Under the pieces are notes generated by a model. That model was not told where the DNA came from. It searched no databases and saw only the letters and a list, made by a program, of their open reading frames with translations. Both the position numbers and the translations under genes were made by a program. A stretch of 64,000 bases of DNA from Hofstenia miamia (Eukaryota; Xenacoelomorpha; Acoela; Hofsteniidae): assembly GCA_900660155.1 (NCBI GenBank), contig CABFPE010000740.1:206640-270639 (forward strand). Direction: 5' to 3'. Positions 12,141 to 23,962 of the stretch are shown here, piece by piece. Position 1 is the stretch's first letter. Every line of letters begins with the position of its first letter.

Positions 12141-13143
12141 CAGGCAACCCCGCCTAAGTCGGATGTGACCAAATCGGATTTTCGCGTAACTCGTACTATT
12201 AATAAAGAACAGACAAACACCAATTTGTACACACACAAAATTATTTTTAAGTCGGACAATTCTAAGTCGGATAAATTCTAAATCAGACTGAAATCTACGT
12301 ACAGTTACAAAGTTAACATTGAAAATTTCATTTACAAGTCGGACGAACAGAAATTGTCTTGCGATTCAAGCATAGCGTAAATATTTCCTATCGCGTAGTA
12401 AAAATAATGAAATACTACAGCGCAGTTCATGATATTCACCATAGAGCTTCTATATATATAGCTCCATGGTATTGACCTACAAAAAGTTCATTTAGAGGTC
12501 AACATAGATATGTTTATGTGCAGCCCCGTCAATGGGTGACATTTTAAATAAGTTGTCCGGTAATCTTTCAAGTAAAATTAGATGTTAAAATGACAACTCC
12601 CTGATTTATGTGATGTGTGAAATAAAGGAATACAAAAATAATAATTAGGTTTTCTCTTTCAAGTATTAAGATGATGATTTTGATTTATGAGATGGGTGAA
12701 ATAAAGGAATACAAAAAATTATTGTAAAATTCGTAAATATAGTAACCCTAGAAAACGTAATAATATATATCACTAAAATATGGGAAAGATTTAGCTTTCG
12801 AATTTTAACTAAAATAACCATAAGTGTGACAATAGAATTGGTTAGAACATTAAAAAATGTCCCTAGAAATTATAATATTGGTCAAAATATTAGTCATTTG
12901 TCTGTATTGAATCGAATTATTTCTGTCAATTTCACTTAAAGAGATTGCGTATGACCTCTGTAATGTATTTTCAATATTTTCTAAACAACTTCTTTCAAAA
13001 CAACCATCAGATTGCTTGCACAAAAGTTACGATATCGTAAATCTCGGCTTTCGCGAAACTAGTACAAGCCAAGTCGCCTAAAATTATATCTCCGATTTCT
13101 TGTAAGTCCGATTATTTTCATTGGTCCGAGGCGGGGTTGCCTG
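12141..13143. mobile_element. Pogo/Tigger-like MITE, ~1 kb
   Basis: Both ends carry the inverted terminal sequence CAGGCAACCCCGCC and both are flanked by TA (12139-12140 and 13144-13145), the target duplication of the Tc1/mariner-pogo superfamily. Tigger-type ends also begin CAGGCA. The interior is non-coding and contains the subterminal motif AAGTCGGA several times in the left third, its complement TAAGTCCGA-like at the right end, and a partial tandem repeat at 12602-12720. No transposase is encoded, so it would have been mobilised in trans. Confidence 0.85.
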
Positions 13144-13561
13144 TATTTATTGAATTCTAGATTTCTACCAGTCGACTTCCTAAAGTTGATGCTAGATTAC
13201 TCCTAATATCATTGCGCTATTTAAGGCTAAATCATTTCAGTATTAGAAATAGAACTCTTCCACCTTGTTTTAACTACTGCGTTGTTGGATAATCGCTTTC
13301 TCCTGAAGATTGCATACGATTTGTTTTTAAAAAAACAGCAAGACCTTCCATTTTAACTAAGTTTCCAAAATTGCTAGAACAACTTCGTTTTATGTTGGCT
13401 AATTTTGTACTATAAAATAATTTCACTAAAATGAATTTTAGAAAACTTTAAATTAAATTTTTACAATAAAATAAATATCACTGTACAACCCAATTAAATT
13501 ATAAAATTTAACAATTTATGTCACACAAAAGCTATTCATCTGATCAGGAACGACATACGTG
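13144..13561. other. Unassigned sequence after the MITE
   Basis: Contains a short plus-strand open stretch at about 13200-13390 with Arg/Leu-rich sequence (RYLRLNHFSIRNRTLPP), interrupted by a stop. It may be a relic of a gene or element split by the MITE. No family recognised. Confidence 0.25.
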
Positions 13562-13792
13562 TCAGACAATCTCTACATCAGAATTTGAATGTTGGGTTCC
13601 AATTCCAGCCATGAGCGCTTCTAGTTGCGAGACGTTGACAATGGCGTTTTTCGAACTCTGAGATGCAAGAAGATGATAGAAATGAAAGGCGAATAGCAAA
13701 AATATAACAACAACAGGAACCAAAAACAAAGTTACAGATATCGAAGCATACGCTTCATAGCGAAGAAATTTTACCCACGATATTAAGCCCAC
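13562..13792 (-). CDS. Candidate terminal exon of a host membrane protein
   Basis: Minus-strand open stretch of 76 codons plus stop, directly after the acceptor TTCTTAG. It starts VGLISWVKFLRYEAYAS, contains one strong membrane segment (LFLVPVVVIFLLFAFHF, residues about 22-40), then a hydrophilic tail ending SDVEIV. The phase is 0, which fits the candidate exon at 15965-16057. No family is recognised; the general shape fits the last membrane segment and cytoplasmic tail of a multi-pass protein. The tail end E-I-V would match a class III PDZ ligand, which is an inference only. No in-frame ATG near the start supports an internal or terminal exon rather than a single-exon gene. Confidence 0.5.
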   Translation of the reverse strand: MGLISWVKFLRYEAYASISVTLFLVPVVVIFLLFAFHFYHLLASQSSKNAIVNVSQLEALMAGIGTQHSNSDVEIV

Positions 13793-14726
13793 CTAAGAAT
13801 TGCACATGTTCCAAAATAACAATTATATTGTATTGAATTTTAAATGACAAATACAATTACAATAATGAAATTTCATATATATTCAGAGTGACCAACAATA
13901 TTTCCAAAAAACTACCGACCTATATTTTCACAATAAAACAAAGCAAAAACGCATAATCAATTCGATTATACACATTTTATCAAGTATAAAACTAGAAATC
14001 GCAGATTACAATGATGATTTACCCAACCTGCTAAGCAAGCCATAAACGCTTTATTTGCAGTAGCTCAAACTGTTTCTGCATAGCTTTTAGAGACTTCTCT
14101 ACATTTTTAGGCTGTGTTTTTAAATTTTTTCGGCGAAGCGTTTGTCAACTCTATTCAATCTTTCTAGGTTTAAGATCCCTCCAAACAATTGCGGTTTCAG
14201 CGGATTATTCAGTCCATTTAATCAAAACGGAGGTCCATGTCCAACTTATTTTTGTATTAGAAAAAACTTCAGAAACGAGTCCAATAGAATATTTAACAAA
14301 AACATTTAGATAAAATAAAAATTTAATACATTGTATATGCGATGACCTTGTAGATACTTCAATTCAATAAAAAGCCTTTCAGATTTGAGCTTCTCATTGG
14401 CTTTACTCAAACAACATTTGCTAAAAACAGACACATATTCAGCAATAAAAAACACTAAAATTAGCAAATTGCGCAATAGAATAGCAAATTTTTAAAAGAT
14501 TTACTCAAATTAAACAAATATTATTGCTTCTAGCGATTTTCTCGCAAATATGTTGCAGCAATTTACAGTATTTTACGAGCAAATAACAAACACATGACAT
14601 ATATTTCAACCAGATGTGTTGTATCAGGAAATATCCTCATTGACCAATAAAGGTTATTATATGATAGTGGATGGGTCTACATAAAATAACTTTAATTTTG
14701 GCACTAATTAAATCATAAAGCTATAC

Positions 14727-14773
<47 letters not shown>

Positions 14774-15964
14774 TTATTTATTTGTTTACTTATTTTATCA
14801 AATTTCTATATTGCATCGAGGATTTGTAGTGAATCTTCAGTTATTTACGTTTTCACATCTAAAAGCAAAGTATCTGACCATGATTTTTGTCCATTCCTTA
14901 TCAAATATAATTTTGAATGTTATACAATGAATTAAAATTGCATACGATTATGGGACTCTGCCCCATACTAATGTATTGATGACAACCTAGAAGAATAGTG
15001 TGTAAAATCATACCCGCAAATTTACCGGAACTTTCGAAATTTTTTAATCAATCCACACCTACAACCGCAAAGTTTTAATAAACTCGCAGCCGCGCCCATA
15101 ACTTCGCAGGTATACCTAAACCAAGTCTTCTCTTGATATAATCCATATGGACATCAAATTACCCCAAGCATTTCTAAAGGTTTAGTCAGAATTTTCTAGC
15201 CTACACGTGCTTTGAAAGGCACTAAATATGAAGTAGGAACTAAATTGAAATTAAAGTGTTAACATAGGGGCAAGTATGCAATATGTTAAGTTAATTAATC
15301 ATCTCATCCACTGTATAGTTTTTTGGAAGTTAGACCAGGATTGATGTTGCTCATTTACTTTTCCAAAATAATGTTAATAAATACTTCCCCTCAGAGTTAC
15401 AACTAGTTGGAATTTTCGGGGCCAGGCCGATAGTTGCTCCGCAATAGCTAATAACGACCAACCAGGTTTCAGCCGATTTTGGCTTGTCAATTTTATTTGA
15501 GTTGTATATTTAATCTATGCAAGTATATTGTGTATATATATATATATATATTGTGTCATCGGCACCTCGAATTCAATTGTGAAGCTCCGCCGAAGCCCGC
15601 AAGACGTCCCCAACACTCGAATTTCGGGTTGTTTATTATCATTTGTTATATATAGGGAAAATTGTGCGCAAACGTTTAATAAAATTTTTAGTTCGTGCAG
15701 CTCATTCTAAACTCTTGCTATTACTAGATTTAGACAATCATGAGCAGCTAAACCTCTGACGGAGATAAGGCATGTTGGATCGTTGTACCTAAAAGAAAAA
15801 ATGTCTTTTGTAAAAAGAAATTAAAAATAAACCATTTTTGTAAGTTGTCTAAATCTAAGAGAATTTACTAAAAATATTCCCTGTACATTTGACATCATAT
15901 CTTCAAAATTGTAAAATACAAACTTCATCAAACCCTTTTGATAAATAAGGTGGATTTCACGTAC
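13793..15964. other. Probable intron or intergenic sequence
   Basis: Lies between two minus-strand exon candidates of matching phase. Holds an (AT)n tract at about 14731-14768 and a shorter one at 15535-15552. A GC-richer patch at 15420-15620 contains several short palindromic bits but no recognisable gene. Confidence 0.35.
14731..14768. repeat. (AT)n microsatellite
   Basis: Uninterrupted run of about 19 AT dinucleotides. Shorter AT runs occur at 180-201, 5063-5088, 15535-15552, 16404-16425 and 63243-63260. Confidence 0.9.
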
Positions 15965-16057
15965 ATAGGAGCTTAACAGTGGGAAATCAACAATTGAAGC
16001 TATAAGCTGGCAGCAGTTAGATAGGCTATAGGGATAAATTTTGTTTATAGCAATACC
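15965..16057 (-). CDS. Candidate internal exon, same gene as 13562-13792
   Basis: On the minus strand, the acceptor TTGAGACAG is followed by 31 open codons (GIAINKIYPYSLSNCCQLIA...) and a donor GTACGT, all in phase 0. It carries a Cys-Cys pair and a moderately hydrophobic stretch. Joined in phase to the next exon downstream it would give a continuous membrane-protein C-terminus. Exon-intron borders are inferred from consensus only. Confidence 0.35.
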
Positions 16058-16224
16058 CTGTCTCAATCAAAGCATAGCTAGCAAGAGTAATCGTTAGTAA
16101 TAAAAGAGCTCAGTACGGTTCATTAACCAAAATAATCAATTATGGGCTCGGTGATTGCAATCGGCAAATAAAATCTTTATAAGGGTGTGTCTATCTATCG
16201 AATTAGGTGACGTGAAAATGTTGC

Positions 16225-18640
16225 TATGCAGATTTTAACTAGCAAAACTTTGGAGGAGAAATGAACCATAGGAATCATCTCTCTATATATATAAGCAAAA
16301 ACCGTACTGTGTGTCAAAAAATTCAATTACAAAATTATGGATTTGATGTTGACTGCAAAATATATTTGAAATATTTTTTACAAAGCTACTAAAACAAATT
16401 ATACATATATATATATATATATATATTCAAGTTATTTTTTATAAAATCAAATAAATTATTAGTTTTATATTAATACTAAAATGCCATAATACTCGAATCA
16501 ATTCAAAACAGAGAATGTAAATATTGATGCTTATTATTAACATTTATAAATTCACCTTCTGTGTCAGATAAATACGTCTTCAGCCATCTAGAATATATCT
16601 AATGTAATCTACAGGCTGTGAGTTTTAATAGAAAATAATCTCCATCACTGTTTACTGTAAGTTTGCAGGCAGTTTCTATTCATTTGTTTGTAAATATGGA
16701 TAACTTATAAAGTAATTGCAATTCTTATTCCACTACAGGTTGGATACACCTGTGCCTATGGGACAGTCGCTGTCGTAGAGAACATTACCAATTAAAGGAC
16801 TGACCCCATTGTAGTTTATGATATCTATGGTGTCAATAATGTGCAGCATGCAGCCCCTGTGTAAAAAACAGGGTTCTTGTACCACTGCTGTACATCAAGT
16901 TGGGACTCATAAAACAATTTGTTAAAGCTATAGATATAATGGAACCAGATTTTCAATATCTAAAAAATGTTCCTAGTAGTGAGTAATGTGGATATTACAG
17001 AAGGAGTTTTCAGCAAGCCACAAATTCAGGATTTATTATTAGATACCGTACTCATCCTTATACCTAATACCTGCTATCACTCAGACTAAGGGAGTCAAAC
17101 CATCGGACCATTTAAAGCCTCAGGTTATCCTACCTTTCGCCCGAAGTGACACCCTAAGCATTGATCATACTGATCAAATACATAAATAAAATAAATAAAA
17201 TAAAAGATAATAAGTGGGCAATTTGTAAGAAATCTGTTATCCGAAAAATGCTAAAATAAAAGGTTAATCAAATATACAGTTGGGGAAATTTATAATAGCA
17301 AAAGCAAAACTAACTAGAAGCTAGGGTAGCAAACCTAAATTAACAGAATTCACACTTTCTGCGTATTTACAAATAATAGCAAGGAGTAACTCACTTATTA
17401 TCAGATGTGAATAATAGCAGAACAAATCAGCAAACAATACTGCGATGTCTGATTTTTAAATTACGCAAACAAAATGGATTCCTCATATGAGCAACCAATC
17501 AAAATACAAATAAATATTAAATTATTTCTGACTTTGTACTGAATTATAGTGTACACCTAATATAATTTATACACACAAAACGGAGGATCTAAAAATTTCT
17601 GATGGTGGTACTGACACTCCAAAACTGGATCTTTGCATAATGTGTTTCAATCTAGTTTTGAATACATTTTTAATTCTTGTATATTTCTCTAAATTTTATG
17701 ATAGAAATTTTAAAGTTTTTGATGATCTTTTCGTTCTACTATTGAGCTTGAGTTTCTTTGAAGGAATTTAGAAATACATTAATTTGTTTAATGTATTACA
17801 CTTTATATATTTATCAATATTTTGCATTAATAACAAAACACATTATTCAAGTATAGAAAAAGTGGTCTAGAACTGAGGGAATCATATCAATAATTTTCAT
17901 GATTCTTAGGAAATCAGTAATTTGAGAATTGAATGATCTTAGCTGATAATAAAAATTATATGTAGGAATGAAGAGTCATTTTTGTAGATTTAAGATCAAA
18001 AGAAAATACTAAAACAAGGGGGATCATGAATCTCTAATATTACTAGTCTTTTTATTATGGAATGCCTATTTATTTTGTACAACAAAAACTGAACAATTAA
18101 TGCAACAATGATGACTAAGGCTTCCCATGCAATGGTGTTTAGCTTATGGTTGATTGCTGTTGAGGTGTAGCAGGATTGAATATTGATAACTCTACAGGAC
18201 CTCTAACAAATGGTTTGGGTGTAATGAGCATCTGAAATGTGTTGTAATTAATGTATTTAACTGCTATAAATTAACCAGTATCCAGCAATTGCATTTCATA
18301 CAAAGTGTCAGTTTTGTTGAACACTTTGATTGTATATGATATAGTATTTGAGAAATATCCTAATTGTGTTGACTTTATTAGATGCTGATGGAAAGCAAAA
18401 ACAGGGAAGTGGCCAGATACAAACATCTGGGGAGGGCAAATATATCTCATAGGTAGGGATTTATGGTTTTTTTAGGATTTTAGTTTATTGTTGACATGTG
18501 AGGACCTATTCAGTAATTTTTACCAAAAATGAAGCATTTTAAATTTTTCATAAGATAACAAGGATCCATGCTTTTAGGTATAAATCTGTGGTTTTTTGAG
18601 AAAAGTAGTGTGAGGAGCCCTCCCCAGTCTCCAGTGGCCA
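16225..18640. repeat. Large duplicated block, copy 2
   Basis: Second copy of the block at 1-3905, in the same orientation and only a few percent diverged where alignable. It is shorter, because it lacks three stretches and the LINE insertion present in copy 1. At 17941-17970 it preserves the uninterrupted sequence into which the LINE tail of copy 1 was inserted. Unlike copy 1, it sits next to a matching upstream exon (19308-19456), so it is the copy more likely to be part of a working gene. Confidence 0.85.
18139..18231 (-). CDS. Terminal exon of candidate tetraspan-type gene
   Basis: Minus-strand exon of 30 codons plus stop (MLITPKPFVRGPVELS... ending QQQSTIS), preceded by the acceptor CATTTCAG. 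It is phase 0 and joins the exon at 19308-19456, whose donor is GAG|GTAATT, to extend that exon's membrane segment by a few residues and add a short cytoplasmic tail. The open frame is conserved in the duplicate at 3423-3515. Family assignment rests on the upstream exon. Confidence 0.5.
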   Translation of the reverse strand: MLITPKPFVRGPVELSIFNPATPQQQSTIS

Positions 18641-19307
18641 ATTGCTATAGTAAGCAATTTCATTAAGCAAACAAGCAACTGCAGAATGCAACAGAAAAAG
18701 GAGAACCAAAAACAGTCAATGAGTGAAAAAATTGTTACAATAAAGCTAATGTCTGGAAAAAAAATTCTTTAAGTGAAATAAGCTCAAATGCACAAAGAAA
18801 GTACACCTCATGAGGATAAAGGACAACGCAACAAGCTGGTAAGAAAAAGAACTGGAAAGGAAATTTCATTTGCAGAAACAATTTACAAATCAAAAAAACT
18901 AAATTTAGATCTACTCCCCACAAACAGCAATATGGTATTCTAATATTGATAGAGATGCTAGGAAAAATGTAATCAATGTGCACATGAATGTACTGCTAAT
19001 AAAGCCACTATTGATACAAGAGCATTTATGGCAGTAATCTGAGACTATTGTATTGCAAAGATAGAATATAGGCAAGAAAGTCTGCCACCACAGAACAAAT
19101 TATTGATAAATGCATCCTGTGATTACATTGACCAAAAGGGAAAAAACCATAGACACCCAATATCAATAAAAAAACACACAGTGTATGCAAGACATTATTA
19201 TTCTCAACATGAAATGATATTTGAAAATGACTTACTAAAGAGACACTAATAGATAAATGACTTAATAAAAAGACAATCAAAGTAAATAAAGAAAGAATAA
19301 TAATTAC
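18641..19307. other. Probable intron
   Basis: Between the two exon candidates above. AT-rich and CpG-poor, with open minus-strand stretches rich in Phe, Leu and Cys that look like low-complexity chance reading. Confidence 0.3.
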
Positions 19308-19456
19308 CTCAAGTATTTGTAATGTACAAAAGGAAATAGCAAACATTCCTATATAGACTGCTACTGTAGAGTCTTCTACCAAGCACTGCATTGAAGCATT
19401 GCAAGTGCTGGGTGCCATGTCACATCCTGTGCAGAAGTACATGGTCTTGATTGATT
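19308..19456 (-). CDS. Penultimate exon: Cys-rich loop and membrane helix
   Basis: Minus-strand exon of 149 bases between the acceptor TTTTACAG and the donor GTAATT. It starts with two bases of a split codon, then SIKTMYFCTGCDMAPSTC, further cysteines and the hydrophobic segment VAVYIGMFAISFCTLQILE. A Cys-rich extracellular loop ending in Cys just before a final membrane helix with IG and Q-I-L resembles the end of the large loop and fourth helix of tetraspanins. This is suggestive, not proven: the CCG signature would be upstream and was not found. Spacing to the next exon is 1.08 kb. Confidence 0.5.
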
Positions 19457-22400
19457 CTGTAAAAATGCATCTTTACTTGCATCAACAATATTAAATTTAA
19501 TTATAGCATGACATCTTAGTGAATGTAGTAGAAGCAGTCTCCCTTAACCTATGGGATTATTATGTGTATATGTTATTGTTGTTAATTAAAAGAACTGATT
19601 CTGATGATGTGTTCTAATCTTCTCAAAATTCTAGTTATAAATTATGTTGTACAATAGTTGCTTAATAAATCATCAGAATAATTCTTCTTAGAGTTTCATC
19701 CCTTATTTCTCTAATGTGTAATTTACTTGAGAAGTTAGCTGCCATTGGTGAGGGGATTAGCACAAGCAGAACTTGTCAGATAAAAGAAACAACTACATAA
19801 AGTTTAGAGTTTACACTCTATATGCACATATATAAAAGTATGTATTTTGTGAAACACTAACATTCATGTAGATTTATGGTAGAAATTTCACAATAGTACA
19901 TAAAATATTACACATAAAATTCCTTGCTTTCATTAACTTAAGGAATTCCATTTCACTGTCATCTCCTGATATTGCATTAATAATTACCTAGTCTTTATGT
20001 ACATTATGTGGCATTGGTATGAAATCAGTTAGCAATCCTACTAATCTATCTATTGAGGTTTTCAAGTTGAAGCATTGAATTACCAGTACTACTAATTAAT
20101 AACTAACTCCTCCTGCTACAGTACCCTACTTAATAAAAGTTAAAAGTAAGCAGGAGATCATGATAGGAAAAGTGGCCATACATAGACAACCCAATACAGA
20201 TAACATTAAGACAGAGTCCTATAAGACTAAAGCCCTATTTAATACAAAGAATAAAAAGCCCTAATTCTTGGGTGCAGTAAATGAAACTAATGCACTAAGT
20301 AAAAAACCTACTCTCAGGGTGTTCCTCATCTTGTGCAATTTCAGTTATAGCAATAAAAGGTTATTTTTTTTTCAAATGCAATGCAGTACAAAAAATTCCC
20401 TAACTGTATAACTAACCTAGGTTAAAGCAACATGCCAACTAAGCTGTACCACATCTCGTTGCCTTTAACTATACAGAAAAATTTAGAAACACATAAGTTT
20501 TAGTAAAATTTAAAGTCAAGATATAAAGTAAAAACAAATTTACTGAGAATAACCTGAAGATAATATAAATATACAAATCACACATATTTATAGGAAATAA
20601 ATCTGGTAATCATAAACAAAATCACACCATAGAAAAATATGGACAAATATCAGACAGGTACAAATTTAGTCATCTGCTACACTAATTTTACTGTGACAAT
20701 ATTTAGCAGAAATTTAAAACTAAAAATATATCACTGTGGTCATTTTGTCAATCAATTGAAATAAAATCATAAGATTAATATTTAAATTGCACTAAAATAA
20801 AGAATTGAAATAATATCAGTCTTTATGCCACTCTAATTAATGATGAAACTCTCTCTCTCATTCTCTCTCTTTCTCCTATCATCAACATCACTATTGCATC
20901 CACTCCGCTAGTATGAGGAGGATCAGGATTTATCTTTGTCTCTTGGGTTGAAGAACTTAAATGGGATGTGGATCATTGGTGGTGGTGTGCACTGTAGTAG
21001 CATTGTCAGTATCTGTTGTTTGATTTGTTCATATGTTCCTATTAGATTAGGTGCTGTATCCAGCCCTATTGTTGCAAGATTGTTGTTTTTCAAGTTATGA
21101 ATTTTTCCCAAAATGAATTAATTAGTCTGTTTTTCATTAGCTTTTGTTATGTTTCAGTGGGCATTTGTATATTTGATGTGATTCACTCAATCTCCAATGT
21201 GATTGTACTGTTAGGTTCTAGCATTTGCTTGATTTCTCTTCTTGTAAACACCTCCACATAGAGCTGTTTTTCATATACTTTTCCAAATATCCTTTTGAAG
21301 ATGTTGTCAATTTTCTCTTATTTAATTGTTATCTGGCCAACAAGTTTTGTCATTTGTATCTATCCAAGAGCATTCACTCAGACTCAGGCCCATAGCCATG
21401 AGGATGTTAAGGGATGCTAAGCATCCCCTGAAATATTTTTTAAGTGAAATTAGCATCCCCTATAACTTTTGAATAATGAAACAAAATATTGATGCATCAA
21501 TCATAGCATGATTGTGCCTAGTCTGCAAAATGTTTTATCAACATTACTGTTTTTTTATTTATCCAGTAAACTGTTTTAAGTTGTCATATTTCATTTTATA
21601 TTAAAACTTCTAATGCATAGCATAGGCTGCAACTTAAAAACAGTTTTAAATTTACTCACATGTATATAGTGCTCCATATCTGTACTATGAGAAAACATTA
21701 TTAGACAGCTATTATGTGGTGAAGAGGAGAAGAGTTTGCAGTCAAGCATCATACCAGCAGTAGACACCAAAGGCTGTGCAATTTTCAATTTTAGCACAAA
21801 ATTAAAATATCAAATTATTACATTTTCTTGGATATTTATGAAATCTACCAATACATTTTGGGGATACTATTGTTTGAGCCAGTAGTAGATTTGACAGCAA
21901 GCAACTTCAATAATTTATTTTAGAGTTCAATAAAATTATCAATTTTTTTATTGTTCAAAATGAAATACCAATTGAAGAAAAATTTTGAAATCTAAACTTT
22001 GATTGGTTTTTAATTTTTCCATTGTACCAATAATAGCAGCATTTGATTATTAGTTCACAGATTTCTAATATAATATGTAAATATCTATGTGCTATTGCTG
22101 AATCTGGGCAATCTAAAATAGTTGAAAATTAAAGTTTAACTGAATGATTCAAGTTTCAACAATGTGCAAATTTTAAGGAAATTTTAAATAACAGTGCACA
22201 TTTTAAATTCAAAAGTTCAATGAAAGTTGATGCACATAATAACCTTAACCAGCTTGGTGAAGCCAAACTGTTTTTTACATTTTTCCAAGCCTATTAGCAA
22301 ATTTGTAAAATTTGAGGAATGGATGAGTCTATTGGAGAACCTATTGCAATATTGAAATTTTCTGTTACAGCTTATTCCTGTGACAGAATTTGTTGAAAAT

Positions 22401-22964
22401 ATTAACAAGTTTTCTTTGAAATTTCAAATTGTTGAATATCATTTATATTTTCTCCTTACTTAATGTTTATGTATTTATAAGATTATGAAACCATGAAAGC
22501 AACAAAGAATTTCTGAATGTTTCTTGATATGTGTGAAGACTTTCCAAAGCCATTGAGGCAGAAGTCATGGCATGGCTCAATGGAACAGAGAAGACAAAGC
22601 TCTCCTTTATCATGTGGGATATTACTGTGACCATAGCTTGAATAGTTTTTAAACTATGAGTGCTTAGACAATTTTTTATATGATCATTAAAAATTTTCAA
22701 AGAACCCCTCTGGTGGCTTAATGTTAATAAAAAATATATAGACTGTATTTTTCAAGACTAAATATTGTAAGTAGTAGCATGAACTCTGTGCTACCATTTT
22801 TCTCATTTATGGTTCAAATCTAATGTTAGTCACATTCCCATTGAAAAGAATTAGTTCCAGGCTCCAGTTGTATTATAACATAATCCTTTATATTTTACAA
22901 ATAAAGAGAAAGACAAGAAAATTATAAAACAATTTCAATAAAAATATAGAAAGATTAGCTATCA
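19457..22964. other. CpG-poor, mostly unassigned; possible upstream introns
   Basis: About 3.5 kb with very few CG dinucleotides. Three minus-strand stretches have exon-like borders: 21660-21784 (after TTGCACAG, before GTGAGT), about 22258-22380 (after CTGTAACAG, before GTTATT), and an open stretch at 22467-22700. Their phases do not clearly chain with the exon at 19308, so they are not called. A CT-rich microsatellite is at about 20850-20876. Confidence 0.3.
20920..21335 (-). pseudogene. Unrecognised broken coding remnant
   Basis: Two minus-strand pieces look coding-derived: about 21195-21335 (FGKVYEKQLYVEVFTRREIK) and 20923-21111 (GLDTAPNLIGTYEQIKQQIL), in different frames. Neither is recognised. 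Composition and position beside element fossils suggest a mobile-element or virus-like origin, but this is a guess. Confidence 0.3.
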
Positions 22965-23962
22965 GTGATTTTTAATAGTTTTACTTTTTGTATAAACAAA
23001 TGCTTGTTGCCAAACTATCTGACAAAAATCTGAGGATGAATCACTCCTTGTCAAATTTAGTTAGCATGATTGAACCATGCAGATGATAAATGTGGATTAT
23101 AAAAATTAATAGGCAACAGGTAGTTGCTTTGCATTTACAATTATAGTAAACACATTTTGATAAAGTAGTATAAATAGGAACAAAGGGAAAAAAATAAGTG
23201 CTGAAATAAGTTTTTCAGAAATCTCTTGTCAATTTATTGTGGTTTGATTTTATATTAAAATGCATAACTAAGAGTTTTCTGCAAAGTAGTGGTCAGGATT
23301 CCACTTTGAAAACCATTATAGGTTTGAGTCCCTGATCACAAAATGCATTTATGTTAGGTCTAAGAAAAAGGTTTTTTCATAGTTCATGCTTAGATAGCTA
23401 TTATTCAAATTTGGTTTGCATATAGTAATAAATTCAAAAAGGCTGTATAACTGAACATAGGAATTAACCTTATTATATCTTAGATCCAAACTGTAGACTA
23501 TAAAAGACTGATAAGAGACTGTATTAATCATGAATCAGTTATTGATTTGGAAGCTGCAATGTTCTTTATGTAACTACTAATTTGTAAGCAGCAGTTGTCA
23601 TTGTTTGTTAGTTATCTCATTACTTGTAACACATAAAAAATGTTCTGAAATCATTTTATTTCAAAAGAGAGTAAGATTAATTGTGGCATAAATCTTATTA
23701 GCAGCACACTAAACTAGGGAACACATAATCTATGTAACTGAGCATCAGTAACTAGAAATTGAATGGTTAGACAATTGAATTGATGGTGAATGGATCTGCA
23801 TCAGTCAAGTGCCCACTTGGATACTGTGATGAAGATTACCTAAATAGTAATTATTACCATAAGGCTAGCAGAATTGGAATCTTAATGAAGTAATAACATT
23901 AGTATGATCAATAGAACTCTCCCTGCTGAATGAGCCAAAGAGTAAATAAATTGATGTATTAT
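22965..23962 (+). repeat. Decayed solo LTR, family A, sense on plus strand
   Basis: Recognised by alignment to the LTR at 28274-29374: shared landmarks include the GTAGTGG..GGATTCCA block near 23288, the TTATGTTAGGTCTAAG block near 23350 and the ACCTAAATAGT block near 23840. It is the most diverged copy and nearly lacks CpG. It abuts the inverted LTR at 23963. The left boundary is approximate. Confidence 0.55.

Noticed and set aside
18735-18983. Cys/Phe-rich minus-strand frame between two exon candidates
   Set aside because: Lacks splice borders and has the low-complexity look of chance reading in an AG-rich intron.
22217-22700. Two minus-strand open stretches with possible acceptors
   Set aside because: Phases do not chain with downstream exons and no recognisable family; kept only as a note in the region entry.
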